DNA of 64,000 bases from Basidiobolus ranarum (taxonomy: Eukaryota; Basidiobolomycota; Basidiobolomycetes; Basidiobolales). Position numbers and translations under genes: made by a program. The notes beneath the pieces were generated by a model. That model was not told the DNA's origin. It did no database searches and was given only the letters and a program-made list of their open reading frames with translations. Shown here one piece after another: positions 1-10,829 of this stretch. The first letter of the stretch is position 1, and each line of letters begins with the position of its first letter. The stretch lies in contig JASJQH010006879.1 in assembly GCA_040143965.1 (NCBI GenBank), positions 1 to 64,000 on the forward strand. Reading direction: 5' to 3'.

Positions 1-91
1 TCCTATTTAGAATATAGGGGCTATAGATACGTTGCTTTCTGTTTCTGATATATGTATCATAACTAAAGTTAACTATGATGTTGAATAAAGA

Positions 92-409
92 TTAATTATC
101 CAACAGAAACTTGTCTGACAGGCTATACAGGACTATGACTATGATATCTGGATCAGTATTAGGCACTCCAATGCATTCCATTTCATCCACTAAAATAGTG
201 ACTCTATTAATCAGTAATTTAATGTTTTCCATTCTAATTTTCCAAACTTGAAAATTGGTTCCATCCAATTGTGCAGTGAAGGGAAAAGTTCTAGAAATTT
301 GAGAAGTAAGCATTACAGAGAATGCAAGCTTGGGGCTCATAACCTGTTGAAGCATTTTGGGTGCCTGTTGGAAGTGGTTTGGAGAATTAGAGAAATTGGT
401 GGTTTTCAC
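92..409 (-). pseudogene. Remnant of Ty1/copia-type retrotransposon gag
   Basis: The 105-codon reading frame has two blocks typical of copia Gag/UBN2 proteins: a substrate-like N-terminal block around residues 45-65 (LDGTNFQVWKIRMENIK, compare the family pattern L-x-G-x-N-[FY]-x-x-W-x-x-[KR]-M) and a downstream block around residues 73-100 (LVDEMECIGVPNTD, then VIVLYSL) that resembles the 'L-x-x-x-G-V-x-x-x-D-x-x-x-x-x-L-x-S-L-P' part of the same domain. In intact gag proteins these blocks are separated by several dozen more residues, so the frame looks internally deleted. No in-frame ATG opens it; the first codon is GTG. No integrase, reverse transcriptase or LTR is visible nearby. The assignment is from motif memory. 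Confidence 0.5.
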
Positions 410-1125
410 TTTTTGATTTATTGAATTGAAAGTTGACTTTTATACTTTTGTCAAGATGTAAGCAAACCAACATGTTAAATGTGTTAATAAAGGTCCCAGG
501 AGCATGTGTGCAAATTTTGGGGCTTCTAGCACTAGTTTGAAACATCTATATATCTGAGAACTTTCAAGTATATTGAGAATAAAGGGTGATTTCTTAGTTC
601 AATATGGAATAGCTAAATACTAAACTATATATAACTCTTTGGATGTTTAGGCTATGCTTATTTCAACAGGAACTTGTATTCCAGTGTAGCTCACTGAGCG
701 CAAGTACATATTGCTATGTTTCGCAAAAAAGAATTAAAGTCACCATATGTATCGGGCCTAGATGACATAGCATAAATTAAGCCACCTACAAATGATATAG
801 GAATAACTAGATAGCTCATTTATATACTTTTAGTATCGGAACCGAGCCATTCGCTGGTTTGAGAAGTTAAATTAGATTAGATAAATATGAGGTGAATATA
901 TGGCAACGATTGAGTACTTATTATAGAATGCAAATGTCATTTATCCCATGAAAACTCCAGCAATACCTTTCAAGCATTTATAACAAATGATATGACCATA
1001 ATTTCGATTGCTACTGATAGAAAGAATAGGGGGAAGTTACTATTTATAGAAATGGAGGAGCATATGGTGGTTCTATCCAAATAAGTGGCATTGCAGTGAA
1101 CTCCAGCTGGTGACTCTCATGAGGT
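410..1125. other. Gene-free AT-rich stretch
   Basis: About 700 bases of AT-rich sequence between the gag remnant and the 3' end of the 7TM gene. No convincing coding frame, tRNA or repeat seen; it may contain more unrecognisable element debris. Confidence 0.4.
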
Positions 1126-2144
1126 TTAATGAGATGTGGAGGCTTCGGCAGAGGAGTAATTAAACTGGGTGGTAGCAAAATCAGTGGTCTTATTCTTCCC
1201 ATAAGGCAAGTCTGATGGCCCTTTGATGATAACATTTCTAGAACGAGCTTTTTCGGCATTACGAAATTGCTCCACCGTGAACTTGGAAGATACTGCCCCT
1301 AGTAAATGGGTTAATGAGGTGAAATATGGATAGATTGGGTGAGTGATGGTTTACATGAGGCGGCGAAGAGTGTGGAGGATCTGGTTCCAAGCACATTGGT
1401 CACGGTAAGGGTAACTATGATCACGCTAGAGGCAGACGTTACCAAAGAATACAACGTTCCATCCCGTAGAAGGGTAGCAAATAGATTGGATCGGTTGAAC
1501 TTGTATGAGTGATAAATATTGGTTAAGAAGCATATGGTGAGATAGAAATTGAGTAGATTATCGGCAATGATCAGTGCAATGATGGCTATACTTTCCACAT
1601 GCACACTACATGACCTCAAAGCAGGCGCACCCTCGTACAAATGAAACTCGGCCATATCCGATACCTGGATGGTGGAAAGGTTCCAAAGTGAGCAACCGAA
1701 ACAAATTGTAAGTAGACCACAGCCAGGGAATAGAACAGATTTAGCCCGGTTATTGCAGTAGTATGCTTTCATCAATAAAATTAACTCAATACATATAAAT
1801 GAGATCATGTACAAGCAGGCACTGGAGTACACGCGAAAATGACAAAGAAAGTTGAGTGTGAAATCCATGAATACGTTGACTATCATACAGAAACAGCCAA
1901 TAGCTGATTGAACCAAACACAACGTATAGATAGGTTGCCGGTTTCGTCGATGGAGTTGGTAGGAATGGTAGAAGTTGCTGATAAAGACCACCATCGACAT
2001 GGCCACCAAAGCAATGCTTATTTTTTGGAACAGTATCTCTGCGCGTTCCTCCGCATTCATGGCAGGAGAAGCCATATGGACGTGAGAGCTGGCAACAACT
2101 GGGTGTATCTCGATGGCTTTATATAGTTTACGAGAAACCCTCAC
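1126..2144 (-). CDS. Fungal seven-transmembrane receptor-like protein
   Basis: Two exons encode about 320 residues. Exon 1 (2144 down to 1355) gives six to seven hydrophobic helices at roughly residues 42-65, 75-97, 107-130, 138-156, 185-210 and 220-250. A 56-bp intron (1354-1299, gtaaac...ttactag) joins in frame to a last exon (1298-1126) encoding a polar cytoplasmic tail ending ...SSAEASTSH. Without that intron the frame would stop at once after the helices. The LLRDGTLYSL segment before the last helix resembles a signature seen in many fungal 7TM membrane proteins of unknown ligand. The exact family and function are not recognised. The ATG at 2144 is the first in frame. Confidence 0.7.
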
Positions 2145-2708
2145 TCCAATAACACATCAACCATTAATTTAAGACAAGTGACACCTGGAAGTTACAAATC
2201 ATGCTTAGAATTAGGGGTTGCGGATATAGATGCGGATGTGGATGGTGACAACACAAACCATATTCCTGATAAGCTTTTACCATCCAGCATGCAACTGCAT
2301 TAGCGTCTCATATATGCGGTTATAAATGGCATCATTAAAAGCGTGTGGAGAGTAGGGAATATTCCAATATTTAGAATCCAACACTCATGCTTGTAGAACC
2401 CCTATTTCACTTCCTATCTCAACGTTATTAGATGCACAGATTTCGAACAGCTAAAGGGTGACTTTATTGTTACTATTTAAGAACTCCTACGGCTGCTCAG
2501 AAGCAGTACCTTTTAGTTTAAGATTAAGTACAAGTCGTTAGGATCGTTATATGGGTCGTTCGTAGCACAACGATGGATAAACCAGAGTGGACTTTATATG
2601 ATTAATGTAATGAAACAATATAATACAAGCTATAGAAAATCTTAAAGCCAAGTAGAATGTGTGAGAGATTCTACTGGATACGAAGAAAGGGCACAAAACA
2701 TTTGCTAA
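2145..2708. other. Intergenic region
   Basis: Promoter side of the 7TM gene and 3' side of the STIMATE-like gene. AT-rich, with no coding frame or structured element recognised. Confidence 0.4.
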
Positions 2709-3733
2709 TCAATAGATAGTGCGAGTTAGTGGGCGATGTTGAGCTGTACCTTCCTCTAACCTATCTTGTGAGATACTCTCTCTATCTTTTTCGAGTGGCC
2801 CATCTTCATCATCATCTAATAAAAATTCAGAGGCGTCCATCTCCATAATCTCACGGTCATCATCCAAGGCAGGGGTAACATGTTTCTCTTTTAAAAGCTG
2901 ATCAATTAACCAAAATTGAATTATATTCATGACCAGTGGGAAAATCAACATAACGAACACCACTTCGATCTTCGGTGATGGTCTGAAGGGTGCTAGCAAG
3001 GCACGAACCACGGGAAGTACAAACGGAATCGAATAGATAATAAGTAAAAGAATCTTATTAATCAAAGACATCCCAATAAACCATCCCAGTTGTCTTAACC
3101 AAGTGGAAACGTTAGGTGGATGGCCATATTCTCCTGTTCGCAAATCATGCCATTTGTAGCGATGAATAAGCTTGTTGGAAAACTTAATAAGAAAATACAT
3201 GGTCGCTACACCGAACGTAGTATCGATGAAGACATTCAGAAAATACCTAAAGCAAAAGAAAACGCATAGTTTAGGTTGGATCATTATTGGTCATAGATTA
3301 AGCAACAAAGGATTACCAGTCACAAGGATTAGACTGCTCATCGGTAACTAGACTTGCATAACTCAAAAAAACGTTGACAAAATGTATGAATCCAGCAGCG
3401 AAACCTTGCTTCGAGGTATCAAAAAACCTATACAAAAATTAGAAAAAGCAGAAAAGGGCGTCAAATAGATATCGAGCTCACCAGATGAGTAGTGGTCTCC
3501 TGGGATTCTCCTTCTGTCTTTTAACTACATGATTTTAAGTATATTTAGTTACATACATCCAATAAAAACACCTTGGATAACCTACTCAGTAAGGTTGAGA
3601 AAGCAGCGAATGCGAGAAAAGCTTGAACACTAAGTGCAAAGTTATCGGTGAGAGAGCATTGTGCCATACGCTCTCTATAAGGTGGAGGAGTATTATTGAA
3701 AGGTGGACTCAGATCGGGTAAGAGTGGATCCAT
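2709..3733 (-). CDS. STIMATE/TMEM110-like vacuolar or ER membrane protein
   Basis: Four exons on the minus strand can be joined: MDPLLPDLSPPFNNTPPPYRE... with the first helix, then KRQKENPRRPLLIW, then FFDTSKQGFAAGFIHFVNVFL...NPCDW, then YFLNVFIDTTFGVATMYFLIKF to the stop. The joined W-[FY]-x-D-x-S-K-Q and N-P-C-D-W-Y-F-L-N-x-x-I-D-T-T-F-G blocks are hallmarks of the STIMATE family (fungal 'vacuolar membrane protein', animal TMEM110, which modulates ER-plasma membrane calcium contact sites). Five or so membrane helices are visible, followed by an acidic C-terminal tail (DDDREIMEMDASEFLLDDDEDG). Introns are short (about 50-55 bp) with clear gt/ag ends. The role in fungi is inferred from the family only. 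Confidence 0.85.
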
Positions 3734-4638
3734 TGTTACAGACAGAATATAATCTCACCAGCGGTCACTTCAATCAAGTGAGCAAACAGCTTTTCTAGAG
3801 ATTGACAAGAGAAAGTGAATCTATTAAAATTAGAATTTTATTGCCAAATATGAATCATGGACTGGGACTAGGACAACATCAGGAACCATGGGTAAAATGA
3901 TAAATCATCCATCTCGATTTGTTCTTTCTTATTAGCCACTCTTCTATTTGCCATAATTAGATCAAAGTTAATTTATTTGATTACTCGGAAGTTTCCATAA
4001 CGCTAGTGTGAGGAATATATTAGAGTCTAGTGTGAAGAATATATTAGAGTATAGTGTAAAGCAATAATCAATAGTATAGTATGATACGGTAATAAAGAGA
4101 AAAGTATTAGTTATGGGAAAGTTAAATTTATCTATTTAAGATTAGCCAATGCTCACGAATCAGAGTAGTCAACGTCAAGCTCTGATTACTGCTCAATTTG
4201 GATGCTAGCTAGGTCTTGATAACTAAGCTTTGGCTTTAACATAGAAATAGCTTATCTCTGCAATAGGTATCTGAAATGAATTTCTCCAATTTTCTTCATT
4301 CCTCTTCACTCCACTAATTACTATAACTTGACCGTAACTCTAGCAAACATCCTTTCACACCAGCCCTTTCGCTCTGGCTTCTATGGTTATTCTTTTAGCT
4401 CCGACTTCCTTGACTTGCTGAATGTGTATGCCTGGATTATATATTGTTGATAGATCCTGTGCGAATCAACATCGACTGAGCTAAGCTTTCGGAGTTACGT
4501 GTCGATTTGCTCATCTCCATGAATTTACCAGTTTTGAGTTCATTAAAATGTGATGTCATACAATAGCAAGAGTAAATATAAGAACCAGATGTGAGCTAGA
4601 TGAGAGCCAGAAGATAAACAATTATCACGCATCAAAAA
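3734..4638. other. Divergent intergenic region
   Basis: Separates the minus-strand STIMATE-like gene from the plus-strand CsbD-like gene, so it should hold both promoters. Apart from a short tandem repeat near 4005-4063 no structure is recognised. Confidence 0.4.
4005..4063. repeat. Short tandem repeat, ~24-bp unit, about 2.3 copies
   Basis: The unit beginning AGTGTGAGGAATATATTAGA recurs directly with one or two substitutions, then a third partial copy (AGTGTAAAG). It lies in the divergent promoter region; no function is implied. Confidence 0.7.
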
Positions 4639-4908
4639 ATGGCCTATGTTCCACTAACCGACATTGACCAACTAGAATCTATGAATCCCTCCAGTGCTCC
4701 AGTGATGACTCAAGGAAGTCCTCTGAAAGCCTCCCGTACCTCCGCGTTTACTCACATTGTTGCTGGCAAAGTCCAGGGGACATACGGAAATATCACTGGT
4801 GATGAGAATGCCATTGCACTGGGAAAAGAGTTGGAACAACAAGGTGAAGAGGAGTTGGATCTCTCATATAAAAAGCATTACTACAAAAAATCACAGTTCT
4901 CGAGCTGA
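4639..4908 (+). CDS. Small CsbD-like stress protein
   Basis: A single-exon frame of 89 residues with a good start context (aaaaaATGGC). The middle (residues ~37-70, HIVAGKVQGTYGNITGDEN then LGKELEQQGEEEL) matches the CsbD pattern of G-K-x-x-x-x-G-x-[IL]-T-G-[DN]-x-x-x-x-x-G-x-x-x-Q. CsbD-like proteins are small, hydrophilic and often stress-induced in bacteria and fungi; their biochemical role is unclear. The protein is soluble with no signal peptide. The match is short, so a chance resemblance is possible. Confidence 0.6.
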   Translation: MAYVPLTDIDQLESMNPSSAPVMTQGSPLKASRTSAFTHIVAGKVQGTYGNITGDENAIALGKELEQQGEEELDLSYKKHYYKKSQFSS

Positions 4909-5912
4909 AACATTGCTGTATATAATGCACCCCCATCCTCCAAATAAAGGCCCATAAGAACAGAACTAATGCACAGTATAAAGCATAAGAACAGGACCGA
5001 TATAATATGAGAGCAGAACTGCTATCATTACCAAGGAAAGCAAGTATCCATATATATATTCATCAGAGTAAATTAATTAAATGCAGATCGAAACTACTCT
5101 GCACTACCTGCTCAACCACTAGTTGTCCAACGCTCACCCACTCAACACCGACAATATTCTCCTAGCCAATTAATATTACGTCCACCTGACCTGAACCAAG
5201 CTTATTATTGATTGTATTCTAGCTCCAAACTCAATGTGTTTGATCTCAACTCAACCCTAACCCTAGCATTTCTCACATCACGATCAAAGTAAATCCAACC
5301 AAAAGCCTCAATGTGATGATGAAAAGATAAACCTTGCAGCAATGATGGATTGATAAACCCAACCTCAGCTTGAGTGCACTTGGCAACATATTATTACTGA
5401 AACTAATTTAAGGATTCGAGCCGGAACTATAGATTCTATGTGCATATACGCCTGTAACGCCTCATTTCAAATCATTGCTATTCTCACATAAGAGTAAACA
5501 AAAAACTGAATCAAACACAGATCTTGTTATTATGGGGTATTCCAACCCTCCCCTCCCCTCCCCTGAGCCGTAAGTGTATTCAAATTAGGGTAGAGACGTT
5601 GCAAAGTTTGAGTTTGGGGTCCATTTTTACTATTTGCTTCACTTGCCATTTCTTGATTCACACAAAGAGCAGCTAACTATAGACGCTATTACTCTACCCT
5701 TTTTCCCAACCCAAACCAAACCAAAAAGCCTTCCCGACTTTTTGCGAGACGTGTGCATACACGCTTCTTTCTCTTTCCTTTAAGAACTAGTTCTCGATTA
5801 AACTAACTTTACTACAGAATCTTTGCCAGAGTTGTATTATATACTCGAAAGCTTCGTATCAATTAGATCTTCTCTTACGTAAGTGTATTTTTCTGTTTCT
5901 TAACCAAGAAAT
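4909..5912. other. Intergenic region upstream of the nucleotidyltransferase
   Basis: Contains the 3' side of the CsbD-like gene, a telomere-like AACCCTAACCCTAG at 5253-5266, a four-run C tract at 5546-5563 and probably the 5' UTR of the next gene. No coding frame recognised. Confidence 0.45.
5546..5563 (-). promoter_or_regulatory. Four-run C tract (G-quadruplex motif on the minus strand)
   Basis: The plus strand reads CCC-T-CCCC-T-CCCC-T-CCCC, so the complementary strand has four G runs with single-base loops, a classical G-quadruplex pattern. It lies about 350 bp upstream of the nucleotidyltransferase start codon. Regulatory function is inferred only. Confidence 0.45.
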
Positions 5913-8403
5913 ATGCCAACAACTACCATGAGTTGTTTGCCTACGCAAAATCATTTTCCTCAAAAAAGTTGCTCAAAGCAAAAACTTGAGCGCAATTTTG
6001 GAAGAGGAAATACTCAGAGCCCTGATCGGTCGTTATCCTCCACTTCACTGTTATCTTCTTCTATTCCTTCCCCCTCGTTACCACAGTCTCATAAACAGGC
6101 TTTTCCTCACAATTCGCCGACTATCAGTAGTGATGTTGCCACTGAGAATCTAAAGCCTGTGGACTGTGTTCAACATAGTGAATCTTCAGAATCACAAGGA
6201 CATATAACGCCACACTCTGTTCCTGCCTCACCGAATCACCCAGTGCAAGACTCACAACCTTCTCATTTTTATCCTTGGGGGGTACAAGGATTTTCTGGCT
6301 CTCCTATTCCTCCTCCACAGAATTGGGGTCTCTTACCCCCACATTATCCTGCTAATGGTTCCCCTGTACCAATGATGTCTATGATGTGGACTAAAGTAGA
6401 TGCAAACGATTCAAAAGGTTCTCCCACCTTTGCTAATGGACATATTCCAACTTCACCAAGTTATGCAACTCAGGGAAGTAACCAAAACAGTCCCTCTCAA
6501 CCACCACAGGTAGCACCTATCATGTATTACCCTATCCCCTTTGGCTGGAATACTGGAGGCCAACCTCCAGAATGGCCTCACTATGGGGGATACATGCCAT
6601 ACCCTCCCGTTCCTATATTGATTGGACCCAATGGCTACCCAGTATCCATGGTTCCACCACCGTCAGAAGGTTTTGGCTGGCCCGCCCCTGGCACCAACTT
6701 GGAATCCTCTCGACAAAGCCCGATGTCTAATCATAGACAACCAGAAAATCTTGAACAAGCCTCTAACGAAAAGGTTAAGCATCCCCCGAGTACAACCGAA
6801 GAGACGAACTCCGCCTCACATCCACAAGAAAAGGCTGAAACAATTAATCAGTCGCGAGTTAATGATATTCCACAAGAGACTGAGCGGATGATGGCCGACT
6901 TCAATGATCTAAGTGTTTCTCATCATACAAAAGGGACTGATCAAGTAAGCCAAGAGCCTCAACATCCATCTGCCGAAGATCCACAAAAGCATACTAGATC
7001 TTATCAGCCCAGAAGTGAGAACGGACATCATCAAGGTAACCGTTACAATAAAAAAACATTTCACCGTGGTAATACTTTTGGAGAACAAGCAAAGCCTGAA
7101 CGTTCTTATACAAATCGAACAAATCAACCAAGTAGAGGAGCTGGCCAATATGAAGGAAAACGAGTATTAGATAAGACTGACCCTCGTTACCTTAAGGCAA
7201 GATCTAGATTTTTGTCGATTCTCACTGACCACGCTTCAGAACTCTTTTTACAGTTGACTCCATCTGTTGAAGAAGTAAGTCGCAGGGAACAACTTTACTT
7301 TCGTATTCATAGTATCTGTGAAGAGCTTTTCCCAGATGCACAATTGTTTCAGTTCGGTTCTACTGCGAATGGGTTCGGGTTGAAAAATGCTGATGTGGAT
7401 TTCTGTTTGTGTACTGCTGAGAATTCTTCGCTAACCGCTGTGGCATTTGTCGAGAAACTTGGAAGTGTACTGATAGAAAGGGGCATGGAGAATGTGATGC
7501 TTCTTACACGTACACGCATACCGATCATCAAGCTTAAAGACCCCATCAGCTCGTTGAATTGTGATATTGGTTTCAACAATCGATTGGCCGTTTACAACAC
7601 ACGATTACTGAGGATGTATGCTGAGGTTGACCCCCGAGTAAAACAAATTGTTGCTGTGGTTAAACACTGGGCCAAGAGTAGACAAATCAATGAACCATAC
7701 TTGGGTACCCTCAGCTCATACGCATATGTTTTGATGATTATCTTTGTGTTGCAGCAAAGAGGAGTTCTCCCTTGTTTGCAAGAAATATACGAAGGAGAGA
7801 AGAAGGAAGTTATGGTTGATGGTTATGATGCATATTTCTTCGACAATATCACAGACCTGCCGAAACACTGGCAAAGTCAAAATAATGAAACTCTAGGGGA
7901 GTTGTTGTATGAATTCTTCCGTTATTACGCTAGCGATTTTTCGTACTATGGTTCTGTTCTTAGGTAAGAGCAATTCTAAGTGACAATCTATGGCCTTAAT
8001 ACTAACCAATGTTGAATCGATAATTTACAGTGTAAGAACTGGCCAAGTTATAAACAAGGAAGAGAAAGGATGGACGTCAGAGGTAATTGATTCAAGTTGT
8101 GATTTCTGGACTTAGAGAGTCTTAAACTAACCTAATGATTAGGCTACTCGAGAATCTGGACCCTCTGCTCACGTCCAAGACCGTTACTGGGTATGCATTG
8201 AGGACCCTTTTGAGATTACACATAATTTGGGACGTCCTGTTAGTAAGAACAGTCTATATACTATTCGAGGGGAGTTCATGAGAGCAGCCAATATACTCGG
8301 CGGCACTCGAACCAGCACCATCCTCGAACGTCTATGTCAGGTTTATATTCCTGAAGAAGAGCCACCAAGAGGACCTCCAGGGGTACATGAGCGCACTAAC
8401 TAA
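5913..8403 (+). CDS. Cid1/TUTase-type non-canonical poly(A)/poly(U) polymerase
   Basis: Three exons (5913-7963, 8031-8082, 8143-8403) join in frame to 787 residues. Residues 1-420 are low-complexity, rich in Pro, Ser, Gln and Asn, and likely disordered. The C-terminal half is a DNA polymerase beta-like nucleotidyltransferase: FGSTANGFGLKNADVDFCLC carries the G-S motif and the two catalytic aspartates (D-x-D), and LNCDIGFNN the third. It is followed by the PAP-associated domain with VKHWAKSRQIN, GTLSSYAYVLM and, after the introns, CIEDPFEITHNLGR, the nucleotide-recognition motif of Cid1/TUT enzymes. Such enzymes add uridines or adenosines to RNA 3' ends to promote decay. Uridine or adenosine preference cannot be decided by eye. 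Confidence 0.9.
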
Positions 8404-9134
8404 GTAGTCACATACGTTGATCGTTATTTCCAAGCACTCACGCTAAAGAAGCATTTACAGTTCAAAAGACCATCGTAAGCTCCAAGGATCATACACATGA
8501 ATACTGGTCTTTTAGTTTGGATAGATTTTCCTCTAATTTTATATTATCCATTCAGTGACTTTCATCCTGATACTCTATTTTTGTTTATTTGAAAAGATTT
8601 ATAGCTTTAATCATTCGTCGGTGTGGCCAAATTTCATACAGATTCTTTTTGAACCTCCACCTTCATTCTCCATGTAATTTTACCAATTCCTTGATCCTTC
8701 CCCCTCCCCTCTCCTCCCGTTCCCCACTCCTCTCCCATTCATCTCAAAAAGCACTTTTAATTTTCTAGTATTTTCCTATGTTTGAATATTTGTAATTTTT
8801 ACCTGTTAAAAAAATGAAAAAAAATAAAAAGATGTATTATAGGGAATCGAGAGGTTGCTTAAAAAAATAAAAAGATGTATTATAGGGAATCGAGAGGTTG
8901 CTTATATCCAAGCAACGTGACAATCAAATAGGGAATATATTTATATATATCCAATCGAGATGTGCCATTGAAATTCAAAAGATGTAATGTTAGGCGATCG
9001 GTTAATAGGCATAGATTATTGTGGGACACATCTTCATAGGTTAGAAAAATTTGAATTCCCTTCCTAGAAATAAGCCTTGTGCATACACTCAACGCTAATT
9101 CTTACTTTAGAAGTATTAGGACTGTAATTTAATT
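8404..9134. other. Intergenic region with C-rich 3' tract and 43-bp tandem repeat
   Basis: Holds the nucleotidyltransferase 3' UTR including a C-rich run at 8699-8724, a duplicated 43-bp A-rich unit and the promoter of the LETM1-domain gene. No coding frame recognised. Confidence 0.45.
8818..8903. repeat. Direct tandem duplication, 43-bp unit x2
   Basis: The block GATGTATTATAGGGAATCGA and its A-rich flank appear twice back to back (GATG at 8831 and 8874), essentially identical, implying a recent slippage or duplication. Confidence 0.85.
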
Positions 9135-10559
9135 ATGTATCGTATCAGTTCACATATTCCTTCAAGGCCACTCTCCTTGAGTACCTATGCTGCTACACAA
9201 CTCTTGTAAGTATTTCTCTTAATAAGAGGTGATATTGTATACCGTTCACTCCCTATATGTAGCAAAAGAGGTAGCACACTTTCGTAAACAACCAACTAAT
9301 TGCCAAATTTCCTCTCCTTTAGAATTCCTTCGAAAAGAGTATTGGTTTGTAATACTAGGTAGGAGAAGATAAATTTTGTTACTTCATTTTCTTGTTACAT
9401 ATGGCTGAACGTTAAGTTATCTAGCATATATCGTTTCAAACATTCCGCCACTTCTACTCTTGATGCAGCAACAGGAAAGTCTACTCAAGTTTCTAAGCCG
9501 GTTAACTCTTCTATCAGTGTTGCCAATTCGTTTGACTTTACCATAGGTGGTAAGGCGAATGTCACCACTTTAGAACGTTTCAAAGAGTTACTTGTATTCT
9601 ACAAGAACGGGATAAAGAAGACCTTTTCAAATAAGAAGGCAGCCAAGGTATTAAAGGCAAAACAAGCAGCTGGACAAGAGTTAACCAGAAAAGAGTTTCA
9701 ACTGGTAAATAGGAACCAACTGACTATCCTTTCAACTGTGTTATCTAACCAATTGGTCATCTTTATTTTGAAATTGTATTTATCCAGGTTTCTGGTGCTT
9801 TTTCTGACTCTAGAAAACTTGTCCCTTTCGCGTTCTTATTGATCTTATTCCCAGAGGCTATACCATTTGTTTTGGTGTTCGCACCTAGTGTTGTTCCTTC
9901 TACATGTATCACTGAGACCCAAATGGTACCTAAAGGAATACATTACAAATTATAATCATGAGTAATATACTAACCAATTTACGTCCTTGATCAGCAAAAC
10001 AAAATCAAGAAGGTTAATGAAAAACGTGGAGTGATTGTCGAAAGTGTATTAGAAAGTCTTGAGAACGGAGTTCATGCGGTAAGATAGCCAGGATATCTAG
10101 AGTCCATTGGTAGAATAACTCAGTAAAATTGAATTCATCTCCATGTAGTTGACCAAAGAAGATTTCCAGTCCACTAATGGAATCATGCAATTAAGTCGTC
10201 GCTTTCAAAATGATTTCCAATTGAACGCTATTCAACAGATTCAATTGTCTGCTTATTGTCGTTTCATGGGATTAGCCGACTTTGGACCTAAATTTATGTT
10301 GGAACGTCGTTTATCAAAACATCTTGATTATCTTCGTGAGGATGATGGTTATCTCTCCAGAGAAGGTATCAACACACTCTCTCGAGATGAATTACGTTCA
10401 GCTAACGAAGAACGTGGTATGAAGTCTATTGATATTGAAGACAAACAATTGGCTCAAAATCTCCAGAAGTGGGTGGATTTACACTTGTCTACTGATCCTG
10501 TAGTGCCTAAAGGCCTGATGGTATTTAGTAGAATCTTGCAAAACTTACCTTCAAAATAA
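9135..10559 (+). CDS. LETM1-domain mitochondrial inner-membrane protein
   Basis: About six exons. The start (MYRISSHIPSRPLSLS) looks like a mitochondrial presequence. The middle gives LERFKELLVFYKNGIKKTF, then after an intron FAFLLILFPEAIPFVLVFAPSVVPST, a membrane segment with the proline-rich pattern of LETM1 proteins. The C-terminal part (residues roughly 200-400) is the LETM1 ribosome-binding-like helical domain (LSAYCRFMGLADFG, LDYLREDDGYLSREGI, LQKWVDLHLS). LETM1/Mdm38 family members act in mitochondrial cation homeostasis and ribosome association with the inner membrane. It is shorter than classical LETM1 and closer in build to LETMD1/Ylh47-like members. The borders of the first two or three small exons are uncertain; the later exons are clear. 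Confidence 0.75.
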
Positions 10560-10829
10560 CTTTAGCAAAATATGCACTTCATAATTTAGATGATAAGCTA
10601 GCTTTTACCAAAAGTGTACCCTTTGCATGTCCACTCTCTTGAGTGCTTAATAAAATTTCTTTGTCAATCAAGCGTTTAAGGAGATCTGATGGATCACGTG
10701 GATGATAACCAACTCTTGTATTTAGCCAGTGAGACACGCGACTTTTATAATGCATATATATATATGTATATATGTATATATTTCTAGTTTCGTCGAACAT
10801 AGTTTTCTTGACCCACTAATATCTACCAA

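Noticed and set aside
10579-10800. 73-codon minus frame between the LETM1 gene and NELF-A
   Set aside because: It runs through an AT-dinucleotide tract and shows no family features; low complexity at its start makes chance likely.
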